Assembly (NCBI RefSeq): GCF_016808095.1 | Contig: NC_068975.1 | Span: forward strand, 19,475,501-19,539,500 | Origin: Vigna angularis | Lineage: Eukaryota; Streptophyta; Magnoliopsida; Fabales; Fabaceae | Direction: 5' to 3' | Length of the DNA: 64,000 nt | Shown: one piece after another, positions 34,469 to 44,310 of the stretch | Layout: the number at the start of each line of letters is the position of its first letter | Numbering within the stretch: the first letter of the stretch is position 1 | Program-made: the position numbers and the translations under genes | The notes under the pieces: generated by a model | Told to the model about the DNA's origin: nothing | Seen by the model: the letters and a program-made list of their open reading frames with translations, nothing else | The model's database searches: none

Positions 34469-37120
34469 CATAAAAGAGTTGCACATATACATATGCAACA
34501 TTTGAATAAATTGATTTCAAAAAATCTTGTGATTGGTTTGCCAAATTTAAAATTTGAGAAAAACAAACTCTGCTCTGCATGTCAAAAGGGAAAGCAAACC
34601 AAATCCTCATTCTCATCTAAAACCATGATTTCAACATCAAAACCTTTAGAACTTCTGCATATGGACTTGTTTGGTCCATCTAGAATTAAAAGTTTTGGTG
34701 GAAACTACTATGCTCTTGTGATTGTTGATGATTACACTAGATTTACTTGGACATTCTTCTTAACCCTTAAAAGTGAAGCTTTTAAAGCATTCAAGTCGTT
34801 TGCAAAACGTGTTCAAAATGAAAAGGAATTGAAAATCAAAACCTTGAGAAGTGATCACGGTGGTGAGTTTGAAAATGAATCTTTTGAAAAGTTTTGTGAA
34901 GAACATGGAATTGCTCATAATTTTTCTGCTCCAAGAACTCCCCAACAAAATGGTGTTGTTGAAAGGAAAAATAGGTCATTAGAAGAACTAGCTAGGACTC
35001 TTTTAAATGAATCTAATGTGCCAAAATACTTTTGGGGTGATGCAGTTAGTACTGCTTGTTACGTGTTGAATAGAATGTTAATTAGGCCTATTCTTAAGCT
35101 AACTCCCTATGAACTGTTTAACGGTAGAAAACCAAATGTATCTCATTTGAAAATATTTGGATGTAAATGTTTTGTTTTGAATAATGGTAAAGATAATCTA
35201 GGCAAATTTGATGCTAAATCTGATGAGGCAATCTTCTTAGGATATTCTTTAACTAGCAAAGCATATAGGGTGTTTAATAGAAGAACCTTGAAAATTGAAG
35301 AATCAATGCATGTTGTCTTTGATGAAATTGTGGACCTTGAGGTGAACCCTCTTGAGTCAAATAAACCAATTGCAGGTGATGAGGATTATTTGAGGGAAGC
35401 TCTTGAAGAGATGTATCTAAATGAAAACTATCCACCAGAAACTCAAAATGAACATCAAGTAGTTGATCCTAAAAGCTATCAACAACCAAGAGGACTTTCT
35501 CTGGACAACATTATCGGAGATATATTAAAAGGGGTAACTACTAGACACAATCTTAATAATTTCTGCTTAACCGTAGCTTTTGTGTCTCAGGTAGAACCTA
35601 AGAACATAAAGGAAGCTCTTCAAGATGATAAATGGTGTGTTGCTATGCAAGAAGAACTTAATCAATTTGAAAGGAATGATGTTTGGGAACTCATTCCTAG
35701 ACAAGATGATTATCAAATCATTGGAACAAAGTGGGTGTTTAGAAACAAGCTTGATGAAGATGGAAACATCACAAAGAACAAAGCCAGGCTAGTTGCAAAG
35801 GGCTACTGTCAAGAGGAAGGTATCGACTATGATGAAACTTACGCTCCAGTAGCCAGGTTAGAAGCAATTAGATTATTACTTGCTTATGCCTCTTTGATGA
35901 AGTTTAAATTGTACCAAATGGATGTGAAAAGCGCATTTTTGAATGGTGTTATTAAAGAAGAGGTATATGTTAGTCAACCTCCTGGTTTTGAGGACTTTAA
36001 ATATCTTAATCATGTTTATAAGTTAAAAAAGGCCTTGTATGGTCTTAAACAGGCACCTAGGTCTTTGTATGAAAGACTTAGCACCTTCTTGATTAAAAAT
36101 GATTTCTCTAGAGGAAAGGTTGATTCCACCCTATTTATTAAGAAAGTAGGCAATCATATCTTGATTGTTCAAGTATACGTAGATGATATTATTTTTGGGT
36201 TTACAAATAATTCATTATGTGAGGGATTTGCACAAATAATGCAAGGTGAATTTGAGATGTCTATGATGGGTGAGCTTACCTTCTTCTTAGGGCTGCAAAT
36301 AAAGAAAATAGATGGGGGGACTTTTGTCTCTCAAACTAAATATTGTAGAGAAGTATTTAAGAAGTTTGGTATGGATACTTGTAGAGAAGCCAACACACCT
36401 ATGGCAACGTCTTGCTATTTAGATAAGGATGACTCTGGTGAAGGGGTAAATGAAACCATGTTTAGAGGAATGATAGGATCATTACTGTATCTAACTGCTA
36501 GTAGACCAGACATTATGCAAAGTGTATGTGTGTGTGCTAGGTACCAAGCTAATCCTAAAGAATCTCATCTAATTGTTGTCAAAAGGATTTTGAAATACCT
36601 TAAAGGAACCCCTTCTTTTGGACTTTGGTATCCATCTGATGCTTCCCTTAGTTTAATAGGTTATTCTGATGCAGACTATGGTGGCTGTAAAATTGATAGG
36701 AAAAGTACTCGTGGCACTTGTCATTTTCTGGGTTGTTCTTTAGTGTCTTGGCATTCAAAGAAACAAGCCTGTGTAGCTTTATCTACTACTGAAGCTGAAT
36801 ACATTGCTGCTGGCAACTGTTGTGCCCAAATCTTATGGATGAAACAGCAACTAGAGGATTTTGATATCTTCCTTGATCACATTCCTTTGAAATGTGATAA
36901 TACTAGTGCTATCAACCTAACTAAGAACCCCATAATGCACTCAAGATCTAAGCACATTGAAATTAGACATCATTTCTTGAGAGATCACATTCAAAAGGGA
37001 GATTGTCAAATTGAATACATTGATACTTTACATCAATTGGCTGATATCTTCACTAAAGCATTACCTAAAGATCGATTCTATGCGCTTAGAAGAGAGTTAG
37101 GGGTGTTAGATATGTCCTAA
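34469..37120 (+). CDS. Sirevirus pol: integrase, reverse transcriptase, RNase H (open frame)
   Basis: Open from the stop at 34466 to TAA 37118-37120. The first ATG is at 34493 (875 codons), but it would normally be part of a gag-pol polyprotein. Numbered from that ATG: C-x2-C in CSACQKGKQ (27-35). Integrase DD35E: Asp58 (LLHMDLFG), Asp121 (LRSDHGGEF), Glu157 (NGVVERKN), all present. [15 protein letters not shown] (413-425), [10 protein letters not shown] (476-485) and catalytic YVDD (562-565). RNase H: Asp726 (YSDADYGG), Glu767 (STTEAEY) and Asp802, ending [13 protein letters not shown]. All catalytic residues looked for are present. It copies element RNA and integrates the cDNA, but this copy lacks an uninterrupted upstream protease/gag. 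Confidence 0.95.
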   Translation, partial: HKRVAHIHMQHLNKLISKNLVIGLPNLKFEKNKLCSACQKGKQTKSSFSSKTMISTSKPLELLHMDLFGPSRIKSFGGNYYALVIVDDYTRFTWTFFLTLKSEAFKAFKSFAKRVQNEKELKIKTLRSDHGGEFENESFEKFCEEHGIAHNFSAPRTPQQNGVVERKNRSLEELARTLLNESNVPKYFWGDAVSTACYVLNRMLIRPILKLTPYELFNGRKPNVSHLKIFGCKCFVLNNGKDNLGKFDAKSDEAIFLGYSLTSKAYRVFNRRTLKIEESMHVVFDEIVDLEVNPLESNKPIAGDEDYLREALEEMYLNENYPPETQNEHQVVDPKSYQQPRGLSLDNIIGDILKGVTTRHNLNNFCLTVAFVSQVEPKNIKEALQDDKWCVAMQEELNQFERNDVWELIPRQDDYQIIGTKWVFRNKLDEDGNITKNKARLVAKGYCQEEGIDYDETYAPVARLEAIRLLLAYASLMKFKLYQMDVKSAFLNGVIKEEVYVSQPPGFEDFKYLNHVYKLKKALYGLKQAPRSLYERLSTFLIKNDFSRGKVDSTLFIKKVGNHILIVQVYVDDIIFGFTNNSLCEGFAQIMQGEFEMSMMGELTFFLGLQIKKIDGGTFVSQTKYCREVFKKFGMDTCREANTPMATSCYLDKDDSGEGVNETMFRGMIGSLLYLTASRPDIMQSVCVCARYQANPKESHLIVVKRILKYLKGTPSFGLWYPSDASLSLIGYSDADYGGCKIDRKSTRGTCHFLGCSLVSWHSKKQACVALSTTEAEYIAAGNCCAQILWMKQQLEDFDIFLDHIPLKCDNTSAINLTKNPIMHSRSKHIEIRHHFLRDHIQKGDCQIEYIDTLHQLADIFTKALPKDRFYALRRELGVLDMS

Positions 37121-37159
37121 ACTCAATATTTACGAAATTTTCTCAATTCTTGTAAGATC

Positions 37160-37580
37160 AGCGCTTTTAATCGATTATCATAGGATAATAATCGATTATT
37201 TTGAGCTTTGGCAAAACCCCTATTCGCAGATAATCGATTATACCATAGAATAATCGATTATTTTTATCTTTGGCAAAACCCCTATTCGCAAATAATCGAT
37301 TATACCATAGCACAATCGATTATTCCTATTCAAACCCAAATCTAGACTTTTATGCAAAGATAATCGATTATCTTTATACATAATCGATTATTACACAATT
37401 TCTGGACAGTAACTTATGAGCAGATAATCGATTATTACTTACAATAATCGATTATCACGCGATCTATTTTCAAAAATATAACCGTTACAGTGAATCCTAA
37501 CGATTGGAAACGGCTATAAACGGTTACTTTTTCGATTTAGCTTATAAATAGCCCCCTATAATCGATTATTACTCACCTCT
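37160..37580 (+). promoter_or_regulatory. Palindrome-rich pol-ORF3 spacer, candidate internal promoter
   Basis: Eleven TAATCGATTA-type palindromes start at 37168/37189, 37231/37251, 37293/37313 (CAATCGATTA), 37361/37381, 37425/37445 and 37559. The five pairs are 20 bp apart (one 21). A ~62-bp near-repeat (TTTGGCAAAACCCCTATTCG twice) holds two of the pairs. TATAAATA at 37543-37550 is followed about 125 bp later by ORF3's ATG and a pyrimidine-rich leader. The layout parallels the LTR: palindrome pairs, TATA, leader. Promoter activity is inference. Confidence 0.6.
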
Positions 37581-37675
37581 TTGTACTCAGAACCTTGTTG
37601 TACCCAAATCTGAACCAAATCTCTTCCTCATTCTTCTTTCCTTCCAAAAACCAATTCTTTTTGCCCACTTCTCTC

Positions 37676-38857
37676 ATGGCTGATTCAAGAAGAACCCGCA
37701 GGAGGACTGCTGGTGCTTCTTCCTCTCGCTCCCGCAATGTTCGTTCTGCTTCTATCGAAGGTTGGATTTCAGATGAGGAGCAACATGGTGACTATGTCCA
37801 TTTCTGGCAAGAACGCCGAATCATGGCGGTAAAGTTCATTCGTCTTGACTTTTATCGTTTTTATGGCTTTCAATTTCCAAATTTGTTTCATGCTCAAGGA
37901 CTTACTCATCTAGTGGAGCAAAAGGGGTGCATCTACCCTGATCTTATCCGTGTCTTCTACTTCAATATGCATTATTGTGACGGTATCATCACAACAAAAG
38001 TAAAAGGTGTCCCTATAATTATGGATGATGACATATGGACGAATGTCGCACACCTCACACTATGGGATGATGCTGTCAAAATCCATCTTGGCATTCCGAA
38101 CTTCAATCGTCTCCTAGCTTTTCAATCTTTTTTGCGCCCTCCTGAACAACAAATCAATCGTCGACAACTGCTTGTGGGTGGATTCAAGTTTGAAGAAAGG
38201 ATGATTCATTACTTAATTGTCTGGATCCTATGTCCTCGTGCCACTAACCATGCTCAATGCTCAGAGCAAGATCTTCTACTGCTATATGGGCTTTTGAATC
38301 ACATCCACATTGATTGGCCAGCCCTTATCTCCGACACAATGGTAAAGGCCAAGAAATATTCTTCTTATCATCTTCCATATGCACTTCTCATCTCTCGAAT
38401 TTTGGAATACAAAGGTGTCAGTGTGGATGGCGAACTCACTACCTCCATTCGAGCAATTGGCACTGAAATTGGTGAGACAACCTTTCGCCAAATGGGTTTT
38501 GTTGCTCGTGGCCGTGTGATCATTCACAAGGATGATGATCACCACGACACTGTCACTGACGATATGGACGCCCATATGGTTGATCCTATCCCAGCTGCTC
38601 CATCTGCTGATGCTGGTCCTTCTCACATGCCTTCACATTCATCCTTGACTATGGAGGAGCATTTTGCAAACCTGTCCAAACAACTGGAGGATATGCGTCT
38701 CTTTCAAAAAACTCACTTTGAACAAATATATGAGTGGCAACAAAATCATGAAGAATTTGTGATCGACCAAATCAATGACCTTGATACTCGCATTGGCAAC
38801 ATTGAAAATCATTTTAATCTCCAACCTCCAGAGAGACCACCAAGTCCTGAATTTTAG
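37676..38857 (+). CDS. Sirevirus ORF3, plant-transposon-protein-like, in the env-like position
   Basis: The open frame extends back to 37595, but ATG 37676 (MADSRRTRRRTAG, 393 aa) is preferred because the upstream 27 codons look like pyrimidine-rich leader. Residues ~1-25 are Arg/Ser-rich, possibly nuclear. Residues ~60-270 resemble the 'putative plant transposon protein' domain seen in retroelement ORFs: YPDLIRVFYFNM, a VKGVPIIMDDDIW segment and the LLYGLLNHIHIDWP area. The C-terminal ~70 residues (EEHFANLSKQLEDMRL, QINDLDTRIGNIENHF) should form a coiled coil. I see no signal peptide or transmembrane segment, so it does not look like an envelope glycoprotein. Eight in-frame stops separate it from pol, arguing against read-through. 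Function unknown. Confidence 0.78.
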   Translation: MADSRRTRRRTAGASSSRSRNVRSASIEGWISDEEQHGDYVHFWQERRIMAVKFIRLDFYRFYGFQFPNLFHAQGLTHLVEQKGCIYPDLIRVFYFNMHYCDGIITTKVKGVPIIMDDDIWTNVAHLTLWDDAVKIHLGIPNFNRLLAFQSFLRPPEQQINRRQLLVGGFKFEERMIHYLIVWILCPRATNHAQCSEQDLLLLYGLLNHIHIDWPALISDTMVKAKKYSSYHLPYALLISRILEYKGVSVDGELTTSIRAIGTEIGETTFRQMGFVARGRVIIHKDDDHHDTVTDDMDAHMVDPIPAAPSADAGPSHMPSHSSLTMEEHFANLSKQLEDMRLFQKTHFEQIYEWQQNHEEFVIDQINDLDTRIGNIENHFNLQPPERPPSPEF

Positions 38858-39012
38858 ATTTAGGATTTTATGATTAGTGTGCTTTCATGTTTTTTTGTTT
38901 TACATTCCTAGACTGTTTTATCATATTCATGTCTTGCTTTATGTGCCCTTGTAATTTTTAATGTTTTCATGAATAAAATGATCTATTGTTTTGGTACTTA
39001 CACTGTTTAATT

Positions 39013-39192
39013 GAGGGGGAGTTCATATTAAGGGGGAGCATTATCACTCTTTTTGCTTCTGATCAAAAAGGGGGAGAAATATGTGCAGTTACTACTAACT
39101 CCTACTATTGTCTGTCAGTTTGTATCTTTTGCAGATAACCCAAAGTTGCTTTTAAAAAAGTGATTTTTGATCATCATCAAAAAGGGGGAGAT
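39013..39192 (+). promoter_or_regulatory. Three G-rich polypurine tracts before the Sirevirus 3' LTR
   Basis: GAGGGGGAG at about 39013 and AAGGGGGAGCA at 39030, AAAAAGGGGGAGAAA at about 39064, and AAAAAGGGGGAGAT at 39179, directly before the 3' LTR. The last is the expected plus-strand primer. Repeated PPT-like tracts here are a known Sirevirus trait. Confidence 0.85.
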
Positions 39193-40224
39193 TGTTACCA
39201 ATGAAGAAGCATTGGTAAATTTGAAGATAAATAGTTTTGATGATGCTGAAAGATGTAGATTGTTATAGTTGTTTTAAAAGCAATTTGTAGATCATAAATG
39301 TATTAGGAAAAGCTTTAAACATGTAATACTTAGAAAAATTCGTATTCTTAGAACTGCTACGCATTTAATCGATTATTAGAAGCAATAATCGATTATCCTA
39401 AGCCATTCTAAAAAACCTCGTTGCACTGGAATAATCGATTATTACTCCAAATAATCGATTATCACAGTTCTGATGAGAACTGCCAAAGTCACTAAAATAA
39501 TCGATTATTCCTCAGGATAATCGATTATCACTTTTTTGAAAACCCTGTAACGGACTTGAATAATCGATTAGCACTAACAATAATCGATTATCTGCGGCAG
39601 TTATAATTCATCTTTGCGAAATTAGATTAGTGGGCTATATAGGTGAGTTCCAAAACTCCTAGAATTTTTACTGAGCTTGTGAGAATACAGTGTTATCTGA
39701 GGAAGTTCCATAAGCTAGTTCATTGCACTGTCAAGTCTCGTGAAAAGGAGAAGCTCTCGCTTTGTGAGTCAAAGGTCGGAGTTATTCTCTTCGAGTTGGC
39801 AACGGTATTGTTCTTCTGGTTCGTTGGTCGAAGGAAGAACTGTTCTGCACTGTTCTGGAGTAGAAGGAAAGTGTAGATTGTTTGCTTCCATTTCGTTGGT
39901 CGAAGGAAGGTTTTATATTTATGCTTTTTATTCACTCTTAATTGTACTTTGTTGAAACTGATTTTAGTGAAATCGTTAATCACTTTTTATAGTGATTAAC
40001 AACTGGACGTAGATTCTTTTGAATCGAACCAGGATAAAAATTCAGTGTGTCAATTTTTCTATTCCTTACACTCATTACTGTTTTACGCACATCAAGTGTT
40101 TGTTAAATTTTCTCTAAGAAAATTGATTTTCTAAAACGGACCATCATGACTTAATTTGTGACCGTAACACGCTTTCTAAATATTTTATTCCGCTGTGCAA
40201 CTCTATACCGGTACCGATTGTTCC
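39193..40224 (+). repeat. 3' LTR of the Sirevirus
   Basis: 1032 bp, identical to the 5' LTR at all but 11 aligned positions and lacking its last four bases (GACA). All eight palindromes are intact here: 39366/39386, 39432/39452, 39498/39518 and 39561/39581. Confidence 0.94.
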
Positions 40225-40908
40225 TAAAATAGATTAGCAACTTAAGATAATCGATTATTACAGTAAGAAAGGCTGAAAACGAAAAATGGAAGAGCTTTTG
40301 GATGAGTCTATAAATAGACTCTCATTTCCTCTCAAGAGGACAATCTACTACTCTTCCCTTGTGCTCAAATACTCAGAAACTCTTGAGAATTGTGTGCTCT
40401 TGCTCAGCTAAGGAAACTCTGTCTGTAGAGTTGGTGAAATACTGCTACGGTGATAGAGGAATAGCTGGTTCATCCTTGGTGCATCTAAGGAAGTGTTCGG
40501 AAGAGGAAGTCATCCTTCGTGAAGTATTCGGAGGAAGTGTTTCATCCTTTGTGAAGATTCAAAGGAGGTGTTGTTTCATCTCTTGTGGCTTCAAGAGAGG
40601 TGTTTTCTAAACTTTGACAAATTGTATCTGTGTGATTGTAGTTTGTAATAGTTTTGTGATTATTGAAGTGTTTATCTTGTTTTGAGATAAGCGACTGGAC
40701 GTAGGATTGGTAAGATCCGAACCAGGATAAAATCATCTGTGCAAATTTCTCTCAACCTTACTCTATTTTATTGTCTTTATTATTTGCTAAGTAAGTTTAA
40801 TTGAGTAGAAATTTTTAAGGCACACGTTTTTAGTAAGAACCAATTCACCCCCCCCCCCTCTTGGTTTGTTATCCCACGCTAACCATTCCGCTGCAGCCGA
40901 TTCTGACA

Positions 40909-41684
40909 CTTATGAAGTTCAACATGGAAGGGTGTAAGTCAGCTGCAACTCCAATGAACCAAAAAGAAAAGTTTTGCAGAGAAGATGGTGCTGAAAAGGT
41001 TGATGAAAAGTTGTTTAGATCCTTAATAGGATGCTTAATGTATTTAACTGCCACCAGACCAGATATCATGCATTCAGTGAGTTTGTTATCAAGGTACATG
41101 CATTGTGCTAGTGAAATTCATTTTCAAGCAGCAAAAAGAATTCTTAGATATGTTAAAGGCACATTTGATTATGGTATATGGTTCAACAAAGTTGAAAGCT
41201 TAAGTTTTCATGGATATTCAGATAGTGATTGGGCAGGATGTGTTGATGATATGAGAAGCACTTCTGGTTACTGTTTCTCACTTGGTTCTAGAGTTTTTTC
41301 ATGGAGTTCCAAAAAGCAAGAAATTATAGCCCAATCAACAACAGAAGCAGAGTATGTTGCTGCTGCAGCTGCTGTCAATCAAACTATTTGGATAAGAAAG
41401 ATCATGACTGATTTACATATATAACAAGAAGATAGCACAAAGATTTTGTGGATAATCAAGCTGCAATTTCAATTGCAAATAATCCAGTTTTTCATGGCAA
41501 AACAAAGCATTTTAAGATAAAGCTTTTCTTTTTAAGAGAAGTTCAAAGAGAATGACAAGTGAAACTAGTTTACTGCAAAACAGAAAATCAAGTGGCTGAT
41601 ATCCTAACCAAGGCACTTCCAAAATCTAGATTTGAGTTCGTGACACAAAAGCTTGGAGTTTGCAGTTCCAAAGTCAAGGAGGAG
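40909..41684 (+). pseudogene. Outer Copia RNase H and C-terminal tail
   Basis: Sequence of the outer Copia resumes right after the solo-LTR TSD and is open to 41424; the open frame also extends back to 40861 through LTR sequence by chance. It has LFRSLIGCLMYLTATRPDIM, YSDSDWAGCVDD (catalytic Asp) and QSTTEAEYVAAAAAVNQ (catalytic Glu). After the stop at 41422 the tail continues in another frame with the DNQAAISIANN block and ADILTKALPKSRF, also containing a stop, up to the PPT at about 41676. It is separated from its RT by 10 kb of nested insertion. Confidence 0.88.
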
Positions 41685-41960
41685 TGTTGATTGATGACTA
41701 TTGGAAATTTAGAAATTAAAATAATATGTTATGCTATTTTTTAGGAAAATAAAAGTCATGTTGACTGGTAGGATTTATTTGCTATTTTCTAGGCACTAAG
41801 AGCACTAATTTGTTAGTGGTTATAGATGCCAACATTTACGTGCATTTATGTTCGGTTATTTGCTTTATAAAAGCAATAGCACTCCTCAATAAAATATTAA
41901 TGCAGTTTTATATTCTTGTGTTCCTCTCTCGCAACTTTTCCTTCAATAAAATAACCTACA
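41685..41960 (+). repeat. 3' LTR of the outer Copia
   Basis: 276 bp, TGTTGATTGATG...AACCTACA, followed by TSD GAAGG. It differs from the 5' LTR at about nine sites plus one inserted T. Confidence 0.95.
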
Positions 41961-41965
41961 GAAGG

Positions 41966-42885
41966 TTTTAGTCAAACTCAGTATTGACTGTTATAAATTG
42001 TAATAAAAGAAGGAAAGTAATGAAATAAACATACTTAGTTTCAGCTAAATGAAATCTTAAAGCTTTTACCCCGAAGTCCTTAACAGTTTCATGGTTTTGA
42101 TTAAAACTTTTTTGTTATCTTTATCTACATTTGGCCATAAGGCTATCCTTCATCAAGCTATCCTAACTGGGGCTTTTATCCATCATCAACATGCTACTGG
42201 AAGAAACAAAAAGGTTCCTTCTAACCAAAATAAATTTAACATATTCCATTCTTCTTAAAATTATATGGTCTTAAAAAATCAGGCCACGACCCTTTTAGAA
42301 AATATACCTTTTATGTAAATCGTCATCTGCAACCACAATAAATCCAGAAACTTCCATTGCATTGTTTTTCTTAAATTATGTCTTATAACTACTACATTGC
42401 TCAGAGTTTTTCTTCTAAAAACATTACGAAAGTTGTGAGTGCTGCATACATAACTAGCTTATCAATCTTATTTAACTTTTTGACCATTTTTCTTTTTGTT
42501 TCTTTTACCACCGAAACAAACATCTGGAATCTTTAGTTATTTGGTTGGTAACTTTCTCTACTCAATTCTGCTACACAATGGTACTAGCATGATCTTCATC
42601 TAAAGTGAAAGCTTAATATGATTCTCTTTCTGGTCTTTGTTATTGGTGTTGATCTATGTTTTGTCCTTATCAACTATGAAATTATTCCTTCCAACTTCCC
42701 TCTCTAAGCCTTTCAAACTAACCACCTCTGGCAATTGATAAAAAAAATATCAACACTTCATAATATTAGAAAAAGGAAGTCCCAAGGCCTAAGCAATTTA
42801 AGATAAAAGAATAGTGCTGATTAGTGTTTTGCTTCAGCTTTTTGGTCAAAGCATCTGCTTTTGGTTTCACATCATGTTTAATTAG
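41966..42885. other. Interior of the long-TIR element, right side
   Basis: About 0.9 kb of non-coding AT-rich DNA between the Copia TSD and the right TIR. No transposase frame seen. Confidence 0.6.
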
Positions 42886-43530
42886 GGAAATTTGATTCCC
42901 ATTAGAACATCAGACCATTACAAACCCTAGTCCATTTTTATTTTCTCCAATTTATCTGCTGCTCCTTACTCGCGGACCACCCAACATTTGTAAAAAGAGG
43001 GTTTCTTTGTAATTATGGTTTTGATGGTGACGAGCATCTAGAACCTTGACTCGTGGGGTAGGAATGAAGAACTAGTGATTCTGGTTGTTCGGAGAAGGCG
43101 ACGGTGTTGTGGAGGTGCGATCTCGGCATGGTTTCTTCATCACGTAATGCAGGAAGAGTTTCTTCCTCTTCCGCCATGGCACAAGGTCATGCTGCTATAG
43201 GAGAGAGCTTCCTTTCCCTTCTTTTTTCTAGAATCGCGACTTGTAGAAAGGTGGTGGCATCGTTGTTGTCGACATTGTTGACGGCATTGAAGAGGATGGT
43301 GGAGATGAATAAGAGAGAAGTCTCACTTTCTGAAGATGCAGCCACGTCTCACGAAAAAAAAAGTGATGTGGCACACCGTTAGCCACATCAGATTAAATTT
43401 AACGTCGTTAGTTTTAGAGGACAAAAAATTATAGTTTCCTAAAGGAGAAGGATCAAAGTGTACCAAAGTTTGAAAGAGAAACTAAAACTAAAACGCTTTA
43501 TAGTTGAGGGACTAAAAACATGTTTAACCC
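42886..43530 (-). repeat. Right ~645-bp terminal inverted repeat
   Basis: Complement of 26301-26947 with many substitutions and small indels. It contains the 92-codon plus frame 43104-43382 and, on the minus strand, the counterpart of the left arm's MAEEE segment (CTTCCGCCATGGCACAAGG at about 43168). Confidence 0.8.
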
Positions 43531-43534
43531 CAAA

Positions 43535-43874
43535 AAAAATTCTTGAATGTTTGTGTTTTGTGCTTTGATTTGAAATTATGTTTGGTTAATTGTTCTTAGA
43601 ATTTTATAGGGAGTAAAACCCCTAATATTTTATCCAATTTAGTTGAGTTTTTTTTTATTTTTCATGTTCTTCGTTTAAATTGTCAATTTCTACATCTGAT
43701 TCGTGAAAAATATCTCTTTTTGTGCTTTTTTGTTAATTGTAGTCTCAATTAACTATTTAACTTGGTCTTGCATTAGTTTTGGTGTTTGAAGAGTAATCTG
43801 TTTATTTTCTTTGTTTGTATATTGAACTACAAAATTGGAAAGAAAAAGAAAAAATAGTGGATTCAAGTCAAGGA

Positions 43875-43938
<64 letters not shown>

Positions 43939-44310
43939 GCAAAGTAAAAGAGAAAGTAAGGATCCAAGAGTACAAAAATAATTATAGAGTTCAACATAAC
44001 TATTATGTTGCACTATTGTTAATCTTTTTTTAACTTTTTTTGGTAATCCTATTATTTTTTTTATTGTTTTATGTATTTTAAAACTCCTTAAAGTTTTGTC
44101 TAGAGTTTTGTATTTTCTTTGACCTCTTGAGTCAATATTTAGATCTCACAATGTTTTTCACATGATTTGCTTACTTTTTGCGTAAGCTACTAAAGTTCTT
44201 TACCACGAGCTACAGAAAATTTAAGTGATAAAAGACAAGAGAATGCATTCAAGAAAAAGCCTATAAGTGTGATACATGAGTGAAATTTGAGTGAAACACT
44301 TAGACGAGTT
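43535..44310. other. AT-rich spacer, no gene
   Basis: Non-coding. It contains the (TA)n run at 43881-43933, and the ORF crossing that run is an artefact. Confidence 0.6.
43881..43933. repeat. (TA)n microsatellite
   Basis: About 26 TA units. Confidence 0.95.

Larger units (their letters stand above)
31248..40224 (+). mobile_element. Nearly complete Sirevirus-type Copia retrotransposon (about 9 kb)
   Basis: The 5' LTR is 31248-32283 (1036 bp). The 3' LTR is 39193-40224 (1032 bp, lacking the last four bases). They align without internal gaps with 11 differences, ten of them transitions. The PBS TGGTATCAGAGC follows the 5' LTR. Sirevirus-like traits are a long gag with two zinc knuckles and a coiled coil, gag-pol in one frame, a third ORF after pol, several G-rich polypurine tracts before the 3' LTR, and palindrome-rich LTRs. 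Stop codons disrupt gag and the gag-pol junction, but the long pol frame and ORF3 are open. It interrupts the related solo LTR. Confidence 0.93.
30847..40908 (+). mobile_element. Sirevirus-related solo LTR (about 1.08 kb) split by the nested Sirevirus
   Basis: It starts TGTTAGCAAAATGCTG at 30847 and ends ...GCCGATTCTGACA at 40908, with TSD CTTAT at 30842-30846 and 40909-40913. Pieces 30847-31247 (401 bp) and 40225-40908 (about 684 bp) make one LTR. It carries four pairs of TAATCGATTA-type palindromes, a TATA box in GTCTATAAATAGACTC (about 40309), the GACTGGACGTAGGATTGG block also seen in the inserted element's LTR (AACTGGACGTAGATTC), and a C-rich tract near 40851. No internal region remains, so the parent element was probably lost by LTR recombination. 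Confidence 0.9.
27384..41960 (+). mobile_element. Ty1-copia retrotransposon interrupted by a nested solo LTR and Sirevirus
   Basis: The 5' LTR is 27384-27658 (275 bp) and the 3' LTR 41685-41960 (276 bp), both starting TGTTGATTGATGAC and ending ATAACCTACA. The TSD GAAGG lies at 27379-27383 and 41961-41965. I count about nine substitutions and one indel between the LTRs (~3-4%). The PBS-like TTGGTATCAAGAGC follows the 5' LTR and the PPT AAGGAGGAG precedes the 3' LTR. Order: gag, protease, integrase, RT, [10.06-kb nested insertion], RNase H. All reading frames carry stops or frameshifts. Confidence 0.95.
26301..43530. mobile_element. Long-TIR MULE-like element hosting the Copia nest
   Basis: Inverted copies of about 645 bp lie at 26301-26947 and 42886-43530. 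Their outer ends are GTTAAATATGTTTTTAGTCC and, complemented, GTTAAACATGTTTTTAGTCC. Subtracting the Copia nest (14.58 kb with its TSD) leaves about 2.65 kb. Arms differ by many substitutions and indels, so the element is older than the retroelements in it. A TSD is not clear because both flanks are A-rich. No transposase is visible. Classification as Mutator-like rests on the long TIRs. Confidence 0.7.

Noticed and set aside
40861..40908. Apparent N-terminus of the 187-codon RNase H frame
   Set aside because: These codons are solo-LTR sequence that happens to be in frame; the Copia sequence starts at 40909.
43815..44033. 72-aa ORF with a Tyr-Ile repeat
   Set aside because: It is translation of the (TA)n microsatellite.
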